Positions 26,001-33,270 of a DNA stretch of 64,000 nucleotides are shown in pieces. This DNA is from Sanguibacter antarcticus (lineage in GTDB: Bacteria; Actinomycetota; Actinomycetes; Actinomycetales; Cellulomonadaceae). Positions within the stretch are counted from its first letter, which is position 1; each line of letters begins with the position of its first letter. Both the position numbers and the translations under genes were made by a program. The stretch covers positions 1,860,001 through 1,924,000 of the forward strand of contig NZ_PDJG01000001.1 of NCBI RefSeq assembly GCF_002564005.1, read 5' to 3'. The notes under the pieces were generated by a model. It had not been told where the DNA came from. It saw only the letters and a list, made by a program, of their open reading frames with translations, and did no database searches.

Positions 26001-26067
26001 GGCTGGGTCGTCGTCCGTTGCTGCCCCTTGCTGGGGCTGGACGACGAGGCGGTGCTGCAAAAGACAC
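23029..26067 (-). CDS. UPF0182 family membrane protein
   Basis: A 1012-residue protein; GTG 26067 is taken because AGGA stands nine bases before it. Seven membrane helices occupy about the first 310 residues, beginning with LAITVGALGVVVVVIFLLAQ. A large extracytoplasmic domain follows (with YSPTSPDYSILG, RVTSESQIVYDRDPRERIQK, HIRYPEDMFKVQR), and the C-terminus carries an acidic DPSADPTDD repeat and a helical tail. The family is widespread in actinobacteria and cyanobacteria without known function. The neighbouring PDZ-Lon protease and PPA1309 genes are frequent companions. Confidence 0.93.
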   Translation of the reverse strand: MSFAAPPRRPAPARGSNGRRPSPLAITVGALGVVVVVIFLLAQFWTEVLWFTQLGYSDVIWTQWAARAGLFAGGFVLMASAVFVSLYLAHRNRPIYAPSTPEQATLDQYREAVEPLRRLVMIAAPVLLGLFAGVAASSQWTAVLLWMNSVPFGTTDPQWGIDLSFYVFALPAIRFLVSFAMSVVVISGIASLATLYLYGGLQVGGPGGGARTTHAARIQLATIAAFLMLLVGINYWLDRYSILKTGGDKFAGASFADVNAVIPAKAILAGVAALVAVLFIITAIRGNWRLPAIGVGLMVVAAIVVGGVYPAVVQRFQVAPNAQRLEADFIQRNIDATRTAFGLDDIETSSYNAKTTAEAGALREDAQTTASIRLLDPTIVSPSFRQLQQNRGYYNFTETLSVDKYVIDGESRDTVIAVRELDLSGLGTDQRNWVNDHTVYTHGYGVVAAFGNQIGPDGRPAFYEGGIPSVGGLTDQSDDGYEPRIYFSPTSPDYSILGAPEGTDPWELDYPTDEEGGQVDTTFPTGTTDIGPDVGSFMNKMLYALKFQAEEILFSSRVTSESQIVYDRDPRERIQKVAPYLTLDGRVYPAVVDGRVKWIVDGYTTSNEYPYSASESLEDATTDSLTASSASIAALQPQEVNYIRNSVKATVDAYDGSVTLYAWDPEDPVLQAWQGVFPGTVEPISEISGDLMSHIRYPEDMFKVQRTLLTQYHVDSASEFFSGQDFWRNPEDPTAKTETESLQPPYYQTLQMPGQTEPSFSLSSSFITGGTGDRNVLTGYLAVDAEAGDTAGEPAEGYGKLRLLELPRGSTVPGPGQVQNNFDSDNDIAQNLNLLRQGNSTVLNGNLLTLPMGGGLLYVQPVYVQSSSGTQFPLLRKVLVAFGDEVGFADTLDGALDQVFDGDSGATAGDASEADEGDVPVDETPTDTPTDDPSADPSADPTDDPTDDATTAPSGDSADARTRLDAALADAGEALVDSQEALSTGDFAAYGEAQERLQSAVDAAVAAEAELE

Positions 26068-26205
26068 GGCGGAAGATCCTCGCTCTAGGGTGACACTCGT
26101 TGCCTGGCCAACGCTCACGGTCCCTTCAAGGTTCCCACAGTTCCTTCACGAGGCGCAGATGAGCGTCCTTGGCCGCTCGCTCCCCGATCTGCGATCCTGT
26201 GTGCC

Positions 26206-26766
26206 ATGACATCGCCTGTGGCACCTTCCCTCACCGAGAACCAGCGAGCACTCGCCGATGCAGTGGTCGACGTAGAACGTCACGTCGCAGCAACAGGCTG
26301 GGACGCACCACCCAGGGTCTTTGCGCTCGTCTCCACGCAGGCAGCCCTCCTCGCCGAGCCCGAGCTCGCGAAGCAGCTCCCCGCAGCGACCGTCCAGGCG
26401 GCGCTCGACGACCCGAGCCACCTCACCTCTGTCGAGCAGGACGAGCTCCCCGCGACCGAGGCGCTCGAGGAGCTCCTCGCCTCGATCACGTGGCCGGAAG
26501 CGGTCATCGGCACCGCCGTCGTCATCGAACGGATCGTCCTCCCGCCGTCCGCGGAGACGGAGATCCCCGACGACCCGGCGGCCGCGCTCGTCTACCTCTC
26601 GAGCCACCCGGACCGCCAGGACGTCCGCATGGCTGTCGGGGTGCTGCGTGACGGTGTCTCCTGGTGCGCGGTGCGGACCCGCATGAACGACTCGGACAAC
26701 GATGTCGCGGTGGGCGCGGACCTCGTACCCGGACTCATCGAAGGGCTCCTCTCGACCTTCGAGTGA
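26206..26766 (+). CDS. PPA1309 family protein
   Basis: A 186-residue soluble protein matching the actinobacterial PPA1309 family (LADAVVDVERHVAATGWDAP, FALVSTQAALL, DVRMAVGVLRDG, DLVPGLIEGLL). It carries no catalytic motif that I can recognise. It diverges from the UPF0182 gene with 138 bp between the starts, and converges on the PDZ-Lon protease gene. Confidence 0.85.
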   Translation: MTSPVAPSLTENQRALADAVVDVERHVAATGWDAPPRVFALVSTQAALLAEPELAKQLPAATVQAALDDPSHLTSVEQDELPATEALEELLASITWPEAVIGTAVVIERIVLPPSAETEIPDDPAAALVYLSSHPDRQDVRMAVGVLRDGVSWCAVRTRMNDSDNDVAVGADLVPGLIEGLLSTFE

Positions 26767-26833
26767 GGGCGCCCACCACCGCTGGGTGGTGCGGGTCGGG
26801 GCGTCGGCGACAGGCCGAGCGGGACGGCCTAGG

Positions 26834-28024
26834 TCACCGGGAGCTGATCGCCGTCGCCACGTCCTCGGACGTGCAGGTGGCGAGGCTGTCGCCCTCACCT
26901 GCACCGATCGCGACCATCGCGGCGCGCGCCTCGCCGAACGTGTCGACCTTGACCACCTTCAGGCCGTCGGGCACGTGGCCGTAGACCTCGTCGCAGTTCT
27001 CCACCGGGGCGAGGAACCACTCGGCGCCGTCTCGCAGCGCGCCGTAGAGCTTCTGCTGGATGCCGCCGATCGGTCCGACGTCACCGTCCGAGTCGATGGT
27101 TCCGGTGCCGGCGACGACCTGACCGTTGACCTCGTCCTCCGGTGTGAGCTTGTCGAGGATCCCGAGGGCGAACATCATGCCTGCGCTCGGCCCACCGATG
27201 TCAGCGGTCTGGAACTCGACGGTGACCGGGAGGTCACCGATGCGCTGCTCGATGATCACCCCGAGCCGGGAGCCTCCCTCCTGAGCGTCCTCGTCGGAGG
27301 CCTCAGGATCGGCGTCCTTCGCCGTCGTCGCGAAGGTCACGTCGACCTCGTCGTCGTCGCGCAGCACCCCGAGGGTGACCGTCGTTCCTGGATCGATGCC
27401 GTCCAGAGCCGTGACGAGCTGGTCGAATCCCGTGATCGCTGTCCCGTCGAGCGTCTGGATCACGTCGCCGGTCTCCACCTCCCCGGCTGCGCCCGTGCCC
27501 TCCGACGTGCCACCGACCACGAGATCGATGGGGATGTCGTAACCGAGCGCCTCGAGCGCGACATAGACCGAGCTCTGCTGCGAGTCGGTCATGTCTGCCG
27601 CGTTCGCGGCGTCGACCGTCTCCTTGTTCGCGTCAGGAGGGAAGACCTCCTCCACCGGGAAGACCGCACGCGTCTCGTCGATCCAGCCCTGGACCACCTG
27701 GGGCGCGTACACGGCATAACCGGGCCCGCCGCTCACGCCGACCGTCACCATCCTCAGCTCACCCGTCGACTCGTACGTCTCGGCGTCCGTGATGCTGATG
27801 AGCTCCTCGTCGTCGTGCGACCCGAGCGTGTCCCTCGTGGGGCCTGGAGACTTCACCACGTACGGGGACGGGACGACCGCGAGCCCCGCGAGGAGGAGGA
27901 CGCTGGCGAGGAACGAGACGCCGAGCGTCACGGCACGAGCACTGAGCTCGGGCCCCTCGGGCGGCGAGAACGTGTTCTGAGAGTCGGTCGTCACCGGACC
28001 ATCATCCCTGACGACCCTGAGCAT
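26834..28024 (-). CDS. Membrane-anchored PDZ / Lon-type (S16) protease, YlbL family
   Basis: A 396-residue protein. ATG 28024 follows GGGAGG. One membrane helix (31-52) anchors an extracytoplasmic PDZ domain (about 160-235, GDVIQTLDGTAITGFDQL) and a C-terminal Lon proteolytic domain. The catalytic dyad is Ser280 (DIGGPSAGMM) and Lys325 (GIQQKLYGA). YlbL-type proteases degrade selected membrane-proximal proteins, for example a cell-division inhibitor in Bacillus. The gene is next to UPF0182 as in other actinobacteria. Confidence 0.92.
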   Translation of the reverse strand: MLRVVRDDGPVTTDSQNTFSPPEGPELSARAVTLGVSFLASVLLLAGLAVVPSPYVVKSPGPTRDTLGSHDDEELISITDAETYESTGELRMVTVGVSGGPGYAVYAPQVVQGWIDETRAVFPVEEVFPPDANKETVDAANAADMTDSQQSSVYVALEALGYDIPIDLVVGGTSEGTGAAGEVETGDVIQTLDGTAITGFDQLVTALDGIDPGTTVTLGVLRDDDEVDVTFATTAKDADPEASDEDAQEGGSRLGVIIEQRIGDLPVTVEFQTADIGGPSAGMMFALGILDKLTPEDEVNGQVVAGTGTIDSDGDVGPIGGIQQKLYGALRDGAEWFLAPVENCDEVYGHVPDGLKVVKVDTFGEARAAMVAIGAGEGDSLATCTSEDVATAISSR

Positions 28025-28092
28025 GGACTGAGACCTCCCGCCCGGAGGCGCCACGACCACGTCACGCCAGGTCCGAGCGTCGCGCGACGGCC

Positions 28093-29139
28093 TCAGGGGA
28101 GTCCGCGCGCCCGCTTCCACAGCGCGGCGGTGCCCAGGAGGGCCACCGCGGCTCCCGCCGCCCCGAGCGCGGCGGCGTCACGCCCACCGACACGACGCCC
28201 GGCGACGCCGACCCGCCCCCGGACCTGCGCGACGAGGAACCGCAAGCACTCTTCGCTCGACGACCGCGCCCGCCACCCCACGCCGTGGAGCGCGCATGCA
28301 CCGACCGACCACGGATAGACGGCGAACGTCATGTCGCTCGCCGGGAGCGGGAGGATGCCGACCCGGTGGAGGCCCTCGGCCGTGGCGAACGCCGTCGCCA
28401 CGGGCAGCTCGACAGCACGCATCCCGGCGATCCGCAGGACGTCCGCGGTGGAGAGCACGTCCGGCTCGCCGTCGACGAGCGCGCCCACCGTGATCCGACC
28501 TGTCAGGCCGTGCGCGACGACAGCGGTCACGGCGTCTGCGACGTCCTCGACGTGCACGAACTGCCAGTCCCGCCGGGCTCCCTTGAGGGTCAGCACACGA
28601 GGAGCCTCGAAGTGCCTGCTGATGAGGGTGTCGATGCCCGGACCGACGATCGCCGCCGGCCTGAGGACGGTCGTCGAGACCGGCGCCCTGTCAGGGTCGG
28701 CCGAGAGCGCCTCCAGCGTGGCCTCGAACACGACGAGGTCTCCGGCGAAGCCGTCGTCGATCACCAGGACGGGGTCTTCACCGTCCTCGATGACCGCTCG
28801 ACCGGGCGTGGCACCGTTGACCATCGCCGAGCTGATGCCCACGACGTGCCGGACGCCTGCGAGACGAGCGACGACATAGTGCTTCTCGACGTCCGCGACG
28901 AGAGCCGCCCGGCGTTCGACAGCCTCGGAGCCGCCGATCCGCGAGAAGTCGCCGGCGTGACCGACGAGCACGAGGACGTCCACACCCGCGAACCGGTCGA
29001 CGTCCTCGTCCGCGACGTCGATCTCACGCGCACCGAGACGATGACGGATCCCTCGCGCGACAGGACTGCTGCCGACCACGGCGACGATCTGCGTCGGCTC
29101 CTCGTCGGTGCGCTCAGAGCGAACCGGGGCCGCTGTCAT
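28093..29139 (-). CDS. NAD-dependent epimerase/dehydratase-like protein
   Basis: A 348-residue extended-SDR protein with ATG 29139 after GAGGGAC. The N-terminal Rossmann motif is worn (VAVVGSSPVARGIR), while HVVGISSAMVNG, TVLRPAAIVGPG and WQFVHVEDVADAV are typical. The catalytic YxxxK is not evident, so it may bind rather than convert nucleotide sugars. A C-terminal Gly/Ala stretch (AALGAAGAAVALLGTAALW) could associate with the membrane. It is 69 bp upstream of the PDZ-Lon protease gene on the same strand. Confidence 0.8.
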   Translation of the reverse strand: MTAAPVRSERTDEEPTQIVAVVGSSPVARGIRHRLGAREIDVADEDVDRFAGVDVLVLVGHAGDFSRIGGSEAVERRAALVADVEKHYVVARLAGVRHVVGISSAMVNGATPGRAVIEDGEDPVLVIDDGFAGDLVVFEATLEALSADPDRAPVSTTVLRPAAIVGPGIDTLISRHFEAPRVLTLKGARRDWQFVHVEDVADAVTAVVAHGLTGRITVGALVDGEPDVLSTADVLRIAGMRAVELPVATAFATAEGLHRVGILPLPASDMTFAVYPWSVGACALHGVGWRARSSSEECLRFLVAQVRGRVGVAGRRVGGRDAAALGAAGAAVALLGTAALWKRARGLP

Positions 29140-29226
29140 GTCCCTCGCACCTCCCACGCTGGTCGATTGTGGTTACGGTGGTCCGAGCTGACGTCCACGC
29201 CTACAGTCATCGTCCCAGGAGACCAT

Positions 29227-30732
29227 ATGAGCAGCGACCCGTCTGACCCCTCCGGCGCGCCGGACGAGCAGGGCCCCTCCCAGTGGGAGGAGCTCATGCG
29301 CTCGCTCTTCGGCTCCGACAGCGAGGAGGCCATGCGCCAGCTGCGTGCTCAAGGGCTCGACCCGCAGGCGCTCTCCTCCAGCGCCGCGTTCCAGAACGAC
29401 CCGAAGATGTTCCAGCACGTCCTCGACCAGGTCAAACGCCTGCTGACCGCGACCGGCGACTCTCCGGTGAACAGCGACGTCGCCCACGACGTCGCTCGGC
29501 AGGTGGCCGTCGCCGAGGGGGACCCGTCGCTGACCGCCCAGCAGGTCCGCGTCGCGACCGAGGCGCTCTCCGTCGCTGAGCTCTGGCTCGACGCCGCGAC
29601 AGAGCTTCCACCAGCAGGCGGCACGGTGTCTGCCCTGAGCCGTTCTGAATGGGTGGAGCGGACCCTCCCCGCATGGAACATCCTCGCCCAGCCCGTCGCG
29701 GCCTCCGTCGTCGACGCACTCACCGCGATCCTCAAGGACCAGCTCCCCGACTCGCTCGGCCTGGGCATCTCCGGCGAAGGGTTCCCGGCAGGCCTCCTCG
29801 GGGCAGCCGGCGCGCTCGACCCGTCGCAGGTCATCCGCCAGCTCGGCGCAGCCGTCTTCGGCATGCAGATCGGGACCGCAGCAGGGACGCTGTCCCGCGA
29901 GGTCTTCGGCGGGACAGACATCGGTGTCCCGCTGCTCGCCGAGCCTGCCACCGTCCTCGTGCCCTCGAACATCACCGAGTTCGCGAAGGACCTCGACGCA
30001 CCTGAGGATGAGGTCCGTCTGTTCATCGCCCTCCGCGAGGTCGCGCACGCCCGGCTCTTCACGCACGTCACCTGGCTGCGCGGTCACCTGCTCGGCCTCG
30101 TCGAGTCGTATGCCCGCGGCATCACGATCGACATGGACGCGCTCGAGAGCTCGCTGCGCGAGATCGACCCGACCGACACGGAGGCACTCCAGGGAGCACT
30201 CTCCGGTGGGGTGTTCGGGCTGCAGTCGACCGACGAGCAGAAGGCCACGCTGCTGCGCCTCGAGACCGTCCTCGCCCTCGTCGAGGGCTGGGTCGACGAG
30301 GTCACCGCACGCGCCGCGCTCCCCCACCTGCCCCACGCCGTCGCGCTGCGCGAGATGATCCGGCGCCGGCGAGCCGCGGGCGGCCCTGCCGAGCAGACGT
30401 TCGCGACGATCGTCGGCCTCGAGCTCCGTCCCCGGCGCTCGAGGGACGCTGCCAGCCTCTGGGCGTCGATCGACCGTGAGGTCGGGTCCTCAGCCCGGGA
30501 CGGCGTCTGGGACCACCCGGACCTCCTGCCCGGCACCGCCGACCTCGACGACCCGTCCGGGTACTTCGCCCGCCGTGACCAGGTCACTGCCGAGCAGTCC
30601 GACGTCGACAAGGCGCTGGCCGAGATCTTCTCCGACGCGGAAGCAGGGACCACAGACGACGACGCACCGACCGAGGCCGTCGACGGCGAGCAGCCCGAGA
30701 GCGGCCCCGACGACCCGACGACGCCCGCCTAG
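29227..30732 (+). CDS. DUF2342 zincin-like putative metalloprotease
   Basis: A 501-residue protein starting at ATG 29227 after CAGGAGACC. It matches the actinobacterial DUF2342 family described as zinc-dependent metalloproteases. The central motif is ALREVAHARLFTHVTWLRGH; the family's active-site helix is not a standard HExxH, so zinc binding rests on family annotation. The acidic tail begins near 450. Its stop overlaps by four bases the stop of the converging YgjP-like gene. Confidence 0.85.
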   Translation: MSSDPSDPSGAPDEQGPSQWEELMRSLFGSDSEEAMRQLRAQGLDPQALSSSAAFQNDPKMFQHVLDQVKRLLTATGDSPVNSDVAHDVARQVAVAEGDPSLTAQQVRVATEALSVAELWLDAATELPPAGGTVSALSRSEWVERTLPAWNILAQPVAASVVDALTAILKDQLPDSLGLGISGEGFPAGLLGAAGALDPSQVIRQLGAAVFGMQIGTAAGTLSREVFGGTDIGVPLLAEPATVLVPSNITEFAKDLDAPEDEVRLFIALREVAHARLFTHVTWLRGHLLGLVESYARGITIDMDALESSLREIDPTDTEALQGALSGGVFGLQSTDEQKATLLRLETVLALVEGWVDEVTARAALPHLPHAVALREMIRRRRAAGGPAEQTFATIVGLELRPRRSRDAASLWASIDREVGSSARDGVWDHPDLLPGTADLDDPSGYFARRDQVTAEQSDVDKALAEIFSDAEAGTTDDDAPTEAVDGEQPESGPDDPTTPA

Positions 30733-31352
30733 CAGTCTGGCGGTGAGCCCTGCGCCGGGTCCGCAGCGCCCTCGGCCGTGAGATCTGCACGGTCGAGGTC
30801 GTCGTCCCCCTGGGTCGGGTCCGCGTCAGGGTCTCCGGCGTCCTGCGCGAAAGCGAAGCCTTCGAGGAACCCGCGGGCACGATCAGTCCGCGGGTATGCC
30901 TCGAGGAGCGCCCAGAACTGGGGGCCGTGCCCGGCATAGAGCGTGTGCGCGAGCTCGTGGAGGAGCACGTAGTCGAGGACCCAACCAGGCATGCCGCGCA
31001 CCCGTGTGGAGATGCGGATCGACCGCTCTGGCAGGCTGCAGGAGCCCCAGCGCCGTCCTTGACGGGACGACCAGCGTACGGACGACGGGTCTGCACGACC
31101 ACCGAGGTACCGTGCGGAGAGCTCACCAGCACGAGCGGCGAGCCCCTCGTCTGAGGGGCGCCGACGCTGCTCCTTGTCCGCGAGGCGGTCCAGCATCCGC
31201 TGGACCCACTCCCGCTCCTGGGCGCGCGAGAACCGCGCGGGGATGGACACGATCGTCCGGTCCCCGTCGCGATAGGCGCTCACCGTGGTCTTGCGACGCC
31301 GGCTGCGCCGGACCTCGACTGCACCATGCAGTCCCTCGCCAGCCTCGGGCAC
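30729..31352 (-). CDS. YgjP/DUF45-type metallopeptidase
   Basis: A 207-residue M48-like peptidase with SRQGRRWGSCS (96-106) and the zinc motif His132-Glu133-x-x-His136 in LLHELAHTLYAGHG, with His142 as a possible further ligand. The tail is Asp/Pro-rich. GTG 31352 gives the usual short N-terminus; GTG 31373 is an alternative. Neither has a clear Shine-Dalgarno. It diverges from the ThiF-like gene. Confidence 0.88.
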   Translation of the reverse strand: MPEAGEGLHGAVEVRRSRRRKTTVSAYRDGDRTIVSIPARFSRAQEREWVQRMLDRLADKEQRRRPSDEGLAARAGELSARYLGGRADPSSVRWSSRQGRRWGSCSLPERSIRISTRVRGMPGWVLDYVLLHELAHTLYAGHGPQFWALLEAYPRTDRARGFLEGFAFAQDAGDPDADPTQGDDDLDRADLTAEGAADPAQGSPPDC

Positions 31353-31452
31353 ACCAAGACCGTAGCGGCTCACCTGCGACAAGGCCAGCAACCCGCCGTA
31401 GCGCACCTGTGGACAACGACCACGCCCGACCGTCCGGTGAGAAGGTCGACGG

Positions 31453-32484
31453 ATGAGACTTCGATCGAACCTCCGCGTGCTCGAGCGCGGACGCGGACAG
31501 CTCCAGCTCGGAGCAGACCCCCGGTGGGCGATGCTCCTCACCGACCTGACCGAGCCGGAGCGCGAGATGCTGCTCCGCCTCCGGGACCCCGACCGCCCGA
31601 GCACCAGCACGCTGATCGACAAGGCCGCCCTCCGCGGGGTCTCGGCAGACCGGCTGCGCGCGCTGCTGGCCCTGCTCGACGAGGCAGGGCTCCTCGTCCG
31701 CACTCCCCGGGCTGGCGACGGGCCACGCGTGCCCTCCGCGCTGCTCGACGACGCGGCAGCCATCGAGACCGCGCTCCCCGGCACGCCCGGCGCTCAGACG
31801 TTCACGGACCGCCGCAACGCCGTCGTGGCGGTCTCCGGGCTCGGCCGGCTCGGGATGGTCGTGGCAGGCACGCTCGCCGCGGGCGGGATCGGAACCCTTC
31901 TCCTCGACGACACCCGGCCCGTGCGCCCCGCCGACGTCGGCGTGGGCGGCTTCCGGGAGAGAGACGTCGGCGCGCCGCGGGCACGGGCTGCCGCCGAGGT
32001 GATGATGCGCGCCTACCCGAGCACCCGCACAGGGTCAGGGCGAGCTGATGCGCCAGACGTCGTCGTGATGGTCTTCGAGGAAGCCGCGGACCCCGTGCGG
32101 ACCGCTCGCCTCATGGCCGAGGGTGTGCCGCACCTCGCCGTGACGATCCGCGAGGCAGACGTCGTGGTCGGCCCCTTCGTCGACCCGGGGCAGAGCCCGT
32201 GCCTGACCTGCCTGGACCTGCACCGGACCGATCAAGACAGTCTCTGGCCGGAGCTCGCGACACAGCTCCGACGAGCCGGACGGCTCGCACCCGCCGGGCT
32301 CGACACCTCGCTCGCCGCGCTCGCCGGTGCGATGGCGGCCGCACACGTCCTGGCCCGGGTCGACGGGTACCGGCCCGCGACAGCCGGGGCGAGCATCGAG
32401 ATGTCAATCCCCGATGCCCTGCCCCGGATGCGCAGTTGGGAGATGCACCCGGGCTGCGGGTGCATCGACGTCTCGCCCCGATGA
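31453..32484 (+). CDS. ThiF/HesA-like protein with Zn-binding cysteines
   Basis: A 343-residue E1-like protein. The N-terminal 110 residues resemble the leader-binding or winged region of cyclodehydratase partners. A Rossmann ThiF core follows (VSGLGRLGMVVAGTLAAGG, LLDDTRPVRPADV). Four Cys (250, 253 in CLTC and 335, 337 in CGC) should hold zinc. The ATP-activating Asp/Arg residues are poorly conserved, so it may be a substrate-binding relative rather than an adenylylating enzyme. No peptide precursor or YcaO partner is nearby. It converges on whiB7. Confidence 0.8.
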   Translation: MRLRSNLRVLERGRGQLQLGADPRWAMLLTDLTEPEREMLLRLRDPDRPSTSTLIDKAALRGVSADRLRALLALLDEAGLLVRTPRAGDGPRVPSALLDDAAAIETALPGTPGAQTFTDRRNAVVAVSGLGRLGMVVAGTLAAGGIGTLLLDDTRPVRPADVGVGGFRERDVGAPRARAAAEVMMRAYPSTRTGSGRADAPDVVVMVFEEAADPVRTARLMAEGVPHLAVTIREADVVVGPFVDPGQSPCLTCLDLHRTDQDSLWPELATQLRRAGRLAPAGLDTSLAALAGAMAAAHVLARVDGYRPATAGASIEMSIPDALPRMRSWEMHPGCGCIDVSPR

Positions 32485-32497
32485 CCACCCGCCCCGG

Positions 32498-32872
32498 TCA
32501 AGCCACCGCGTCCTTGCGCGGTCTGCCCCGTCCTCGCTTGCGAGCCACGACGACTCCGTCGACGAACACCTCGCCACCCCAGACGCCCCAGGGTTCGGCC
32601 CGGTCGATCGCCCCGGTCAGACAGCCGACCATGAGAGGGCACTCTCGGCACAGCGCCTTCGCCTCGTCGATCCGTGCCGGCTGCTCCGCGAACCAGAGCT
32701 CCGGGTCGTTGGACCGGCACGGCGCCATCCGTGCGACGAGATCGTCGAACTCCCGCCCCTCGCGCGTGCTGAGCGCGAGCTGTGCGGCGGGTCGTGCAGC
32801 GGGTGGCGTCTGGGCGGTCTGTCCTGCCGAACCCTGCCGTGAAATCGTGTCGAGCAGTGTTGTCTGCCGCAC
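32498..32872 (-). CDS. whiB7: WhiB7 iron-sulfur regulator of intrinsic antibiotic resistance
   Basis: A 124-residue Wbl protein. GTG 32872 stands five bases after AGGAGG. Cys52, 75, 78 and 84 hold the [4Fe-4S] cluster. EPWGVWGGE (93-101) is the sigma-contacting WhiB7 signature and RGRGRPRK (113-120) the AT-hook that separates WhiB7 from other Wbl proteins. WhiB7 binds SigA and activates resistance genes and itself when translation is stressed. Location just downstream of uvrD2 is the same as in mycobacteria. The leader contains promoter, upstream ORF and attenuator. Confidence 0.95.
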   Translation of the reverse strand: MRQTTLLDTISRQGSAGQTAQTPPAARPAAQLALSTREGREFDDLVARMAPCRSNDPELWFAEQPARIDEAKALCRECPLMVGCLTGAIDRAEPWGVWGGEVFVDGVVVARKRGRGRPRKDAVA

Positions 32873-32978
32873 GTTGTCCTCCTGGTGATCCCTTGTCGTG
32901 TCAGAACGTGAGGGATGCACGGAGCTTGCGTGCCGCAGAGGCGACGGCGCTGACGCCGGAGCTGCTGAAGAAGCACGA

Positions 32979-33010
32979 AGGCCGCGGATCCCGAGGGGAT
33001 TCCGCGGCCT
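32979..33010 (-). terminator. Attenuator hairpin in the whiB7 leader
   Basis: AGGCCGCGG-ATCCC pairs with GGGAT-T-CCGCGGCCT around GAG, about 14 bp with one bulge. On the minus strand it stands 20 bases after the upstream ORF and about 107 bases before whiB7. CTTCGTGCTTCTTC follows as a pyrimidine-rich tail. This is the expected place for a premature terminator. Confidence 0.8.
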
Positions 33011-33029
33011 GGAAGGCTAGGTCTGGTTC

Positions 33030-33161
33030 TCAGACGAAGCAGGTCCTGGAGGCGGAGTCCCGGGTAGCGAAGGACGTGGTGTACGCGATAGAGCGCGGAC
33101 GGAGCTCAGAGCCGTCGCCGCGGTCATGCCACGTCACAGAGGTCATCGTCTGGTTCTTCAT
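33030..33161 (-). CDS. whiB7 leader upstream ORF (43 residues)
   Basis: ATG 33161 follows AGAGGAGG at ten bases, one of the best ribosome-binding sites in the window. The peptide begins MKNQTMTSVTWHDRGDG and ends RTCFV. A small hairpin (GTCTG/CAGAC, 33021-33035) covers its stop codon and the terminator hairpin follows. In mycobacteria, translation of a comparable leader ORF sets whether transcription reaches whiB7. The position and arrangement match; the peptide sequence need not be conserved. Confidence 0.8.
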   Translation of the reverse strand: MKNQTMTSVTWHDRGDGSELRPRSIAYTTSFATRDSASRTCFV

Positions 33162-33230
33162 CTGGGCACCCACCTCCTCTCGTCTCGGGCTCGAGCCTCT
33201 CGGCCGTCGCCCTCCTACAGGGACTCATGA

Positions 33231-33270
33231 ACCATAGGACGGCGCGATCACGGCACGCAACCTATTTATC
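33231..33270 (-). promoter_or_regulatory. whiB7 promoter with AT-rich WhiB7 binding element
   Basis: On the minus strand, TTGCGT (33255-33260) and TATGGT (33231-33236) are spaced by 18 bases. GATAAATAGG (33261-33270) lies directly upstream of the -35, where the WhiB7 AT-hook binds in autoregulated promoters. The AT-rich element is made of the last two codons and stop of uvrD2. Confidence 0.7.
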
